NCBI RefSeq assembly: GCF_963082655.1
Contig: NC_081556.1
Span: 70,231,227 to 70,295,226, forward strand
From: Stomoxys calcitrans
Taxonomy: Eukaryota; Arthropoda; Insecta; Diptera; Muscidae
Length of the DNA stretch: 64,000 bases
Reading direction: 5' to 3'
Part shown: positions 12,136 through 22,262 of the stretch, one piece after another
How positions within the stretch are numbered: the first letter of the stretch is position 1
Layout: the number at the start of each line of letters is the position of its first letter
Program-made: the position numbers and the translations under genes
The notes under the pieces: generated by a model
Seen by the model: only the letters and a program-made list of their open reading frames with translations
Database searches by the model: none
What the model was told of the DNA's origin: nothing

Positions 12136-13860
12136 TTTATACCCACCACCGAACGATAGGGGTATATTCATTTTGTCATTCCGTTTGCAACACATCAAAA
12201 TATCCGTTTTCGACCCTATAAAGTACATATATTTATGATTGTCGTAAAAATCAAAGACGACCTGACCCATAGGTAAGCTAACTTCGAAGATGAGCTATAT
12301 CGGACTTTATCTTGATATAGCCCCCATATAGGCCGATCCGCCGAATTAAGATCTAAGTCCCATAAAAGCCACATTTATTATCCGATCTTGCTGAAAATGG
12401 GACAATGAGTTGTGTTAGGCCACTTGACATCCTTCATCAATTTGGCCGTGATCGGTCCAGATTTGGTTATAGCTGTTATATAGACCGATCCCTCGATTTG
12501 AGGTCTTGTGCTCATAAAAGGCGCATTTATTGTCTGATTTTGCCTTAATTTGGAACAGTAAGTTCTGTTAGGCCCTTCGACATCCTTCTTTAATTTGGCA
12601 CAGATCGGTTTAGATTTAGACAATGCTGCCATATAGATCGATCTGACGATTTAGAGTCTTAGGCTCATAAAAGCCACATTTATTATCCGATTTTGTTGAA
12701 AGTTGGGACAGTGAGTTGTGTTAGACCCTCCAACATATTTCTTCAATTTAGCCCAGATCGGTCCAGATTTGGATATAGCTGCCATATAGACCGATCTCTC
12801 GATTTAAGGTCTTGCGCCCATAAAAGGCTCTTCTATTGTTCGATGTCGCCGAAATTTGGAACAGTGTGTTATATGAGGCTCTTCGATATTTCTATTCAAT
12901 TTAGCCCAGATCGGTCCAGATTTGAATATAGCTTCCATATAGTCCAATCTCTCGATTTAAGGGTTTGGGCTCATAGGAGGCGCATTTATTGCCCGATGTC
13001 TCCGAAATTGGGTACATTGAGTTGTGTTAGGCCCAACGACATCCTCCTTCAATTTGGCCCAGATCGTTTCAGATCTGAATATAGCTGTCATATAGACCGA
13101 TCTCTCGATTTAAGGTTTCGGGTCCATAAAAGGCACATTTATTGCCCGATGTCTCCGAAATCGGGTACATTGAGTTGTATTAGGCCCAACGACATCCTTC
13201 TTCAATTTGGCCCAGATCGTTTCTGATTTGAATATAGCTGCCATATAGACCGATCTCTCGATTTAAGGTTTTGGGTCCACAAAATGCGCATTTATTGCCC
13301 GATGTCTCCGAAATTGGGTACATTGAGTTGTATTAGGCCCAATGACTTACTTCTTCAATTTGGCCCAGATCGTTTCAGATTTGAATATAGCTGTCATATA
13401 GACCGATCTCTCGATTTAAGGTTTTGGGTCCATAAAAGGCGCATTTATTGCCCGATGACTCCGAAATTGGTTATATTGAGTTGTATTAGGCCCAACGACA
13501 TCCTTCTTTAATTTGGTCCAGATCTTTTCAGATTTGAATATAGCTGCTATATAGACCGATCTCTCGATTTGAGTTTTTGGGTCCAAAAAAGGTGCATTTA
13601 TTGTCCGATGTCGCCGATATTTAGGGCAGTGGGTTATATTAGGCTCTTCGACATTTCTCAGTAACTTGGCCCAAATCAGACCAGACTTGGATATAGCTGC
13701 CATATAGACCGATATCTCCATTTAAAGTCTTGGCCACATAAAAGGCGCATTTATAATCCGACTACACTGAAATATGACACAGTGACATATGTTAGGCTTT
13801 TTGACATCCGTATCGTATGTGGTTCAAATCGGTAATATTGGTCTTAAATCCCGATTTGAT
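12136..13860 (-). repeat. Cassette B with about ten 153-bp monomers, head truncated
   Basis: Tail at the left reads ttatacccaccaccgaacgataggggtatattcattttg. A (TA)n/core remnant lies near 12,230. Monomers at exact 153-bp spacing follow (ccgatctctcgatttaagg near 12792, 12945, 13098, 13251, 13404, 13557). Because 153 is a multiple of three, long repetitive frames of 51-residue units stay open on both strands. These are not genes. The head is missing at about 13,860. Confidence 0.85.
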
Positions 13861-14933
13861 ATATGACTTATAGTACGTCAAATAAAATGGTTATAAATTA
13901 GAATTATTTTCATATTTTGGAATTATTTTCATCAATATGAAAAAGCGTTGGTTTTGTTTCGCTGATTTTTGTATGTGAATGCTGATTTTGTGGTACTGTA
14001 CGCAAAATGCTAAGATTAGTATTTATTACCATTTATTTAAAAATGTATACAAAATATTTTTGTTAAAAATACCCATCAATAAAAAGAAGTTCAAAATGGA
14101 AACGAAAATTTTTCTTTTTTCCGAAGCCTGGAATTATTCAATAAAAGTTTTTTATTCATGAAAAAAATGTCAATTATTATTAAATCAGTAAAATAGTTGC
14201 TTAACAGAAAGGTCAGTTATTATTAAATCAGTAAAATAGTTGCTTAACAGGAAGGGCAGCTTTCAATTAATTGGTTTATGGAGTTAATAACCAGTTTAAT
14301 TGGATCGTAAATTCAAATTGCAAAATTGTTATTCAACAACACAAATTCCTTTATAGAACCGATTTCAACAAATTTTTTAATTGAACCTAGCTTTTTTTGG
14401 TGTACGTGGGGTCAGAATTGTCATCATACCCTGATTCAGAAAATTTTGTTAGAGCTGGAACATTATCGCCTGAAATTGTGTCTATTACAAATAAATGAAA
14501 TATTTTCTGCGGATCGTACTAAATTAAATAATGTTTCACACTTTTTCGTTTCAGAAAAATTATTGACGCAACAAAATTTGAGGCGGAACCGGAGGTAGGA
14601 GTTGTCTTAGTAAATATTGACTAAGAGGCAACACTTAAAGGCTGTTGAAATTCGAGAAATGGATAAATGGAGCAGTCAATAAAGGACTAAGTTCGACCAA
14701 ACTGTTCGCAGTAAAATTTAGATTATTTTCTTAAAACACTTCAAACATGATATCACGATTTTTTATGACAAGTCTTTTTATTTAAAATATATCATCCAAA
14801 AAAGGTAATCGTGAAAAAATATTGGGTATTCACCGTGAAACACGAAAATAATACCGGCCTTAAGAGTAAGACGAGAATAAAATAAAATAAAAACCACATT
14901 TGATATAATTAAATTTGTCGAGTTCATAATTAA
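13861..14933. other. AT-rich DNA, no gene recognised
   Basis: Low-complexity AT-rich sequence. The only clear structure is the 44-bp direct duplication listed separately. Confidence 0.4.
14169..14256. repeat. 44-bp tandem duplication
   Basis: tca(a/g)ttattattaaatcagtaaaatagttgcttaacag(a/g)aagg occurs twice in a row with two or three differences. Confidence 0.8.
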
Positions 14934-15702
14934 ACACAATGTTGGAGATCATAGTAGAAGTCAATGTGTAAAATTTCAGCCAATTCTAATAAGAATTGGG
15001 ATATCGGTTTATATGGGAGCTTGCAACAAAATTTCAGCCAAATCGGATAATAATTGCGCCTTCTAGAGGCTCAAGAAGTCAAGATCCCAGATCGGTTTAT
15101 ATGGTAGCTATATCAGGTTAAGGACCGATTTGAACCATATTTGGCACAGTTGTTGGATATCATAACAGAACACGTTATGCAAAATTTCATCTAAATCGGA
15201 TAAGAATTGCGCCCTCTTGAGGATCGAGAAATCAAGATTCATTATCGGTTTATATGACAGCTATATTAGGTTATAAACCTATTTAAACTATATTTGCAAA
15301 TGTATTGAAAGCCATAACGAAACAACTTAAGCAAAATTTCAGCAAAATCGGATAATAATTGATCGGTTTATATGGCAGATATATCAAAATTTCAGCAAAA
15401 TCGGATAATAATTGATCGGTTTATATGACATATATATTAAAATATGAACCGATATGGCCCATTTACAATCTCAACTTACCTACGCTAATAAAAATTATTT
15501 GTGCAAAATTTCAAGCGGCTAGCTTTACTCCTTCGAAAGCTAGCGTGCTTTCGACAGACAGACGGACGGACGGATATAGCTAGTTCGACTTAAAATGTCA
15601 TGACGATCAAGAATATATATACTTTATGGGGACGAATATTTCCAGGAGTTACAAACAGAATGGCGAAATTAGTATACCCCCATCCTATGGTGGAGGGTAT
15701 AA
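14934..15702 (+). repeat. Cassette A, head truncated
   Basis: Four monomers (some shortened, 15,340-15,440), then the block caagcggctagctttactcc, gacagacagacggacgg (GTCY), the core, atatatatactttatgggg, and the tail catcctatggtggagggtataaaa ending at about 15,702. Its tail abuts the Helitron. Confidence 0.85.
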
Positions 15703-17794
15703 AAATCAATTTGTGTTTGTTTGTTTCTTTGTATGTGTGTTCCTTATAGACTCAGAAACGGCTGAACCGATTTTCTTGAAATTTTCACAGATGGTGCATA
15801 ATGATCGGGTGGTGAAAATAGGGTATTACATTTTTTGACATCTGAAGGGGGAGCGGACCCTCCCCTTTACCCTATTTTCAGAAACGCCAGATCTCGGAGA
15901 TGGGTGGAGCGATATAAGCGAAATTTTGTGTGCTCTCATATAGTACCCTAAAAATAAAAATTGGTATCCAAATTTCGGATGGGGTAACTAGGGGGGCCGC
16001 CCCACCCTACAACCTACCAAATATATATTTAGACCAATCACGACAATATGGGACTCAATTGAAAGGTGTTTAGGATAAGAAAACGTATCTGATATCCAAT
16101 TGTTGGACCAAGTGTTAGGAGGACCACCCCAACCCCCAAAACACCCCTAAATCGAACATATTTACCGACCATGGCAATATGGGACTCATATGAAAGGTAT
16201 TTGCTAGTAGAATAGGAATCTGATATCCAAATGTGGGACCACGTTTCCGGGGGTCCACCCCTTTCCCAAAACACCCCCAAACATGACTGACCATGGGAAT
16301 ATGGGGCTTAAATAAAAGGTATTCGAATGTAGAATACGAATCTGATATCCAAATATGGGACCAAGTGTTTGGGGGGCCGCCTCTCACCAAAAACATCCCT
16401 CAAAGGGGACAAATTTACGACCATAACAATATGGGGCTCAAATGAAAGGTCTTTGGGAGTAAAGCACGAATTTGATATCAATATTCGGGAAAAGTGTATA
16501 TGGGGCCACCCCACCCCCACAACACCACCCAAATAGGAAGTATTTGCTGACTATTACAATATGAGGCTCAAATAAGAGGATTTTTAAAGTGTAACACGAA
16601 TCCAATATATATTTCCAAGGCCAACTCACTGAGTGGCCGCCCATCTCCCAAAACACTCCCCAAGCCGGTCATGTTTGCCGACAATGGAAATATGGGGCTC
16701 AAATTAAAGGTATTTGGGAGTAGACCACGTATCTGATATCAACATTAGGGACCAACTGTCGAGGGGACGTCCCACCACCATAACAACCCCCAAATAGGAC
16801 GTATTTGCTCACCAAGACAATTTGGGTCTTAAAGAGAGGGAAACTAAATATTCATAGTTTTTAGGGCCGATACCTCAAACCGGACATATTTGCTGTCTTT
16901 TGCAATAAGGAGTTTAAATGCGAATAGAAAACGAATTTGATATCCGATTTTGAAGTCAATGGCAATATGGGGTTCAAATAAATGATATATTGTTATATGA
17001 GAATAGAGCATGTTGCTGATATATTTTTCGGGCTTAGTGTTTGGGGGACCACCCCAATCCCCAAACACCCCTAAATCGGCCATATTTACCGACCATGTCA
17101 ATGTGGAGCTTGAACGAAAGGTATTAGGGGATAGAGCAAGAATTGATACCCACTTTCGGGACCAATTTTCTGGGGGTCTACCCCTTTCCCAAAATACCCC
17201 ACAAACAGCAATTTTTTAGTGACCATCGCAATATGGGGCTCAAATAAAGGTATTTGGGAATAGAATACGAATTTGATATCCTCATGTAGGACTATGTATT
17301 TGATCATGCAGTTAAGGGATCACCCCTTCCCCAAAACACCCCCCAAAGGTTAAAAATTTTTCGGCCATGCCAATATGTGGCTTTAATAACTGATTTTGGG
17401 GTCATGTGTTTGGGGGACGCCTCATCCTCAAAACCAATGGCAATATGGTGTTTAACTAAATGGTACTTGAAAGAAGAGCACGATGATGATATTTGTCTGG
17501 GGGACCACTTGACCCCCGAAGACACCCCTAAATCAGATATCAAGAGAATATCGGTCTTAAATAAAGTATTTTGAGAATGGATAACAGCTTACATCCAAAT
17601 TTAAATTCGTAGACCAATAAAGATCATATGGGATCCAGATAAAGGCACTTATATTGTTAAACTGTTAGTCAAGCGATATACTATTTTCGTAGCATGGTAT
17701 TTCACTAAAAGCTCTTCGAAAATAAATATTCCAAGAAAAATTTTGTTCCATGTAAAGTAGAAGAAGGCGCAGCGGAGCGGGCCCGGCTCAGCTA
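15703..17794 (+). mobile_element. Non-autonomous Helitron 1
   Basis: The 5' region (aatttgtgtttgtttg, ccttatagactcagaaacggctgaaccgattttcttg) matches the intact left end of the copy at 22,263-24,703. It ends gcgcagcggagcgggcccggctcagCTAG at 17,794 followed by T, the expected Helitron 3' end (CTRR|T) with a GC-rich hairpin just upstream. The interior is about ten degenerate units of roughly 128-131 bp (caatatggggctcaaat-aaaggtattt). There is no Rep/helicase coding. Its extreme 5' end merges with the cassette A tail. Confidence 0.75.
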
Positions 17795-17859
17795 GTATAT
17801 AAATATTATAGAATTGTCAAATAAAGGTATTTTAAAGCTTCATTATGTTTTGTGAATAA

Positions 17860-18135
17860 GGCCGTAATAGTTTGTATATAAAAATAGCTGTCATAAAGAC
17901 TGATATTTGGTCTTAAGTCCATTAACAACTAATTTATTATCCGATTTTGCTAAACTTTAGAGCCTCCTAACATCCGAAATTAACACTGTACCCATATAAA
18001 GCGGATTTAATGCCCGATTCCGTTAAAACTGTGTTTTGTATAAAGCTTCTCGGCACCTGTCCCTATTATTATCCAAATTGACGTATATCGAAACAGAATA
18101 ATTATTTTATCCATGGTGGAGGGTTACAAATATTT
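17860..18135 (-). repeat. Degenerate B-type monomers
   Basis: aaaaatagctgtcataaagactgatatttggtcttaagtcc and later units resemble the B monomer. It ends with tccatggtggagggttaca, a decayed head motif. Confidence 0.45.
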
Positions 18136-18318
18136 GTCATGGTGGAACTTAATCCTTTATTTCATTTATTTATTCGTTCAGAGCAGGTAACAAAAAGCCA
18201 TAATCATGGGCGACTTTTTTATACGTTCTTATTTGTTACTTCTTCGAAAGCTTGAAGGTATACAACGATATAAAGACACGAACAGATCCAGGGGTCTGGC
18301 CAGGCCCCAAATACTTCA

Positions 18319-19353
18319 TAGGGTGTATATTCATTTAGGCATTCCGTTTGCAACACATCGAAATATTAATGTCTGACCCCACAAAGTATATATATTTCGG
18401 ATCGTTATAAAATTCGAAGAAGATTTAACGATATCCGAGTGTCCGTCCGTATGTCCATGAGTTGTAATCCCGCTACAGTCTTTAACAATTTAGATATTAG
18501 GTTGAAATTTTGCACAGATTCCTGATTCTTCTTTACGCTGATTAAGTTCTCTATCTAGTTTGCAACCATACGCAAAATTTAGTTATAGCTGCCAAATAGA
18601 GCCAAGTTTGGATATAGCAGCTATAAAGACCGATCTGGCGATTCATGGTCTTAAGTTCTTAAAAGCAGCATTTTTGTACGATTTCGCTTAAATTTGAAAC
18701 ATTTAGTTGTACTACTATACCGGGCCATATTTACATATAACTGCCATATAGACCGATGTAGGGTCTTAAGTCCTTAACAGGCCCATTTATTACCTGACTT
18801 CGCTGAAATTCTGAATAGTTTTATTAGGACTGCGACATCCATATTGTTCAAATTGGAGCATATTTTAATGTAGTCAGCATGTAGGCCAATCCTCCTATTT
18901 TGGGTCTTACACCTATTGTATAACAGGCGCATTTATTATCTGATTTCGCTATAACTCGGAAAAGTTAGTTCTATCAAGACTAACGACGAACTCCAGCTTA
19001 AGGGTCTTAAGACCACAGAAAGCGCATTTTTGATCTGATTTAGGTGAAATTTGAAAGAATAAGTTGTATTAAAACTCATTTCAAAACCGAATATGGTTCA
19101 AATCGGTTCATATTTAGATCTAACTGCCATATAAACCGATCTGCCGATTTACGGTTTAAAGCCTTTAAAAGCGGCATTTGTTACCGGATTTCGCTGATAT
19201 TTGGAACTGTTACTGAAAAAAGTTATTTACATCGGCTTTTATTTAGATATTAATATGCATATGGTAGAGTTATAACTAAAAAGGATCATAAATACATCCA
19301 CGGTGGTGGGTATTAAAAGTTTTGAAAGGTCGAGCTTAATAATTTTTTACTTG
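18319..19353 (-). repeat. Cassette B, near full length, diverged
   Basis: Left end ggtgtatattcatttaggcattccgtttgcaacacatcg, then acaaagtatatatatttcggatcg and gtccgtccgtatgtcc. Five or six monomers follow. Head at the right: ggtggtgggtattaaaag, aaggtcgagctt, ttttttacttg. Confidence 0.75.
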
Positions 19354-19689
19354 TTTGTTTTTATTATTTGATAAAATAATTGAAAAACGGTACTAAAAAA
19401 CGCACAACTCTCAACATTAGATACCCACTACCACTATATGTTTGCATTTAACTAACACATTCGATTGATGACGATTTAATAGACCCAAGAAAATCCACTT
19501 ATATCAAATAATGGTCAAATCGGGACAAATGGAACAAGATATACATAAGATTTCTATGGCACGTAGCACTTCAATCGAGAAAACGGTCCAGACAACACTC
19601 GACGAATTTTTTTTATTCAAAATAGCAAAAATGTTTGCTAAAACAACAGTTTTCGTCTGCTGAACCACTATTCCTTCCGGTACCCTTTG
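19354..19689. other. No recognisable feature
   Basis: AT-rich DNA between a B cassette and a LINE fragment. No coding or repeat signal was recognised. Confidence 0.4.
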
Positions 19690-19798
19690 GAACCTGGTAA
19701 TATATATTACAGAGACTTCCGTACGGATGGTTCCAAGCTAGAACTGGTCATATCGAGAAGGTTATCCGACCACTGCAATGTGTATCGAGCTGAGATTT
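19690..19798 (+). pseudogene. LINE RNase H domain, N-terminal piece
   Basis: In frame it reads FRTDGSKLE...SRRLSDHCNVYRAEIF, the start of a LINE-encoded RNase H domain (TDGSK and the DHCSVFQAE block). It is interrupted by the A cassette at 19,799-20,939 and resumes at 20,940. Confidence 0.7.
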
Positions 19799-20939
19799 TT
19801 ATAGCTTCCACCATAGGATGGGGGTATACTAATTTCGTCATTCTGTTTGTAACTACTCTAAATATTCGTCTGAGACCCCATAAAGTATATATATTCTCAA
19901 TCGTCGTGACATTTTACGTCGATCTAGCCATGTCCGTCCGTCCGACTGTCTGTCGAAAGCACGCTAACTTCCGAAGGAGTAAAGCTAGCCGCTTGAAATT
20001 TTGCACAAATACTTCTTATTAGTGTGGGTCAGTTGGTATTGTAAATGGGCCATATCGGTCCATGTTTTGATATAGCTGCCATATAAAACGATCTTGGGTC
20101 TTGACTTATTTAGCCTGTAGAGGGCGCAAGTCCTATCCGATTGAAATGAAATTCTGCACGACGTGTTTTGTTATGATATCGAACAACTACGCCAAGTATG
20201 GTTCAGATAGGTCTTTAATCTGATATAGCTGTCATATAAACCGATCTTGGGTCTTAACAATTTGAGCCTCTAGAGAGAGCAATTATTATCTGATTTGCCT
20301 GAAATTTTACATGACATATTTTATTATGACTTTCAATAACTGTGCCAAGTGTGGTTCAAATCGGTTCATAACCTGATATAGCTGTCATATAAACCGATCT
20401 GGGGACTTGATTTCTTGATCTTCTAGAGGGCGCAATTCATATCCATTTTGCCTGAAATTTTACATGACGTATTTTTTATGACTTTCAATAACTTTGCCAA
20501 ATAAGGTTCAAATCGGCTCAAAACCTGATATAGCTGTCATATAAACCGATCTGGGATATTGACTTCTTGAGCCTCTAGAGGTCGCAATTGTACGACGGAT
20601 CCTCTCATGACCATCAACAAACGTGTTAATTATGGTCTGAATCGGTCTATTGCCTCATACAGCTCGCATATAAATCGTTTTCTCTATTTTACTTCTTGAG
20701 CCCCCAAAGGGCGCAATTCTTACTCGAATTGGCTGACATTTTACACAGGTCTCCAACATTTAATTTAATTGTGGTCCAAAGCGGACCATATCTTGATATC
20801 GCTCTAATAGCAGAGCGAAACTTTTTTTTTATCCTTTTTTGCCAAAGAAGGGACGCGGGAAAAGAACTCGACAAATGCGATCCATGGTGGAGGGTATATA
20901 AGATTCGGCCCAGCCGAACATAACACGCTTTTACTTGTT
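19799..20939 (-). repeat. Cassette A, full length, inserted in LINE RNase H
   Basis: Tail atagcttccaccataggatgggg at 19,800, (TA)n/core/(GTCY)n at about 19,885-19,955, five to six 153-bp monomers, head catggtggagggtatataagattcggcccagccgaac and ttacttgtt at 20,939. Coding of the LINE continues on the far side. Confidence 0.88.
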
Positions 20940-21245
20940 GCAATTAAGGAAGTGGTGCAATGGCTAAAATGTAATGTCTTAACAGCGATTGACATAAATA
21001 TTTTCTCAGACATCCATTAAATCCCTCGAGAATGTATTTTTGAATTCAAGAACCGCCCTCGACTATCGGAGCTATATCAAAATGCGGACGAGACTAGTCA
21101 CTACACTACATTTTCCATGGAAACTGGAACATGCGGGTATGACTCCAGCGACATCTAAGTCTTAAGGAACAGACCAGAGGAGCAACGGATGATAGATGGT
21201 GACAAAGGGGGGTTAGGCATTCCAAAATTATGTGGACTGGTGCAG
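20940..21245 (+). pseudogene. LINE RNase H domain, continuation
   Basis: Reads AIKEVVQWLKCNVLTAIDINIFSD..., the central RNase H segment that follows AEIF in the piece at 19,690. It is decayed by stops and frameshifts. The same segment is at 38,680. Confidence 0.7.
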
Positions 21246-21252
21246 ACTAGGG

Positions 21253-21455
21253 CTCGAAATTTCAAGCGGATAGCTTTATTCCTCCGAAAGTTAGCGTTCT
21301 TTCGACAGACAGACGGACGGTCATGGCTAGTTCGCCTTAAAATGTCATGACGATCAAGAATATATTTACTTTATGGGGTCTTAGACGAATATTTCGAGGA
21401 GTTACAAACAGAATGACGAAATTAATATACCCCCATCCTATGGTGGAGGGTATAA
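21253..21455 (+). repeat. Cassette A tail fragment
   Basis: Only the 3' part: gaaatttcaagcggatagc, (GTCY) tract, core, tatggggtcttagacg and catcctatggtggagggtataa. It is a classic 5'-truncated copy with tail ATAAAAC. Confidence 0.85.
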
Positions 21456-21805
21456 TAAAACTATTTGCTTGTATATGGCACCAATTTTTATTACCATCTG
21501 AATATCATTGCCCATGATCATCAAATCGATTCAACCATGTAATTCTTTTACCAAGCTTTACCCTCTGTTTATAAAATTTTAAAAAAAGTTTTATGGCAAC
21601 AAGAATAAACCAAGGGGCGATAAATGGTGCATCTTAGAAAAATTGGAAACTATTCTTACTTAGCAGCAATATAAGCAAAGCTAATCTTGTATCTCTGTGC
21701 AGCTTTCTTTTCGACTATTCGACTTTTTAATCATTGAAAATCGACATCGATTTTTTAACACAAACAGTCGACAAATCGATTAGTCGAAAGTAGACTTAAT
21801 ATGAC
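21456..21805. other. AT-rich DNA with small inverted motifs
   Basis: No gene. TTTTCGACTATTCGAC near 21,711 and TAGTCGAAAG near 21,782 are partly inverted copies, possibly a decayed small inverted-repeat element. This is weak. Confidence 0.3.
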
Positions 21806-22150
21806 TAGTCTACACTTAACGAGATCTTTCGCTTTGCTGTCGCTGGCTAAAACTGTCATCGCAATCATTGTGTCCGTCATTACAGGTCTCTGTCTAATCA
21901 GAAAACATGCTGACACCTGCTGGCTGTATGTCCCGCACTAACAGTCAGGAGGAGTTCCAATTAAGGTTCTCATTTCTTTGAGGACTTGTCTGATTCGCAA
22001 GTTGATGGGCTTTTTAAAGCGATCTGGATGGTTCAACGGTAGGAACTAGAAGGTATCTTCCTTCTCCTGTTCCTGTGGAATCACAATGGACGAAAACGTC
22101 TAAATGAGTCTGATGGCAGACTGCCACTTAAACCCAACCCTAGCCAACCT
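21806..22150 (+). pseudogene. 3' end of RNase-H LINE
   Basis: Homologous to 39,080-39,490: ctttgctgtcgctggctaaaactg, cattgtgtccgtcat, aatcagaaaacatgctgac, then agcgatctggatggttcaacgg, aatcacaatggacgaaaacgtc and gactgccacttaaacccaaccctagcc. The last segment is the decayed terminal CCTAA-like tail. Coding is destroyed. Confidence 0.7.
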
Positions 22151-22262
22151 ACGAAATTTTTCGTTTTGTGTTTTATTTCATTCCTTTTTAATTCAAAGTC
22201 GTTTTATTTAGCTTAAATGTTGTTATTTTACTATATTTTATTTAATTTTTCTTTATTTAATA

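Noticed and set aside
12693..13511. 177- and 75-codon frames with 51-residue repeats
   Set aside because: They arise because the cassette B monomer is 153 bp. Frames are open on both strands, with no start context and no domain.
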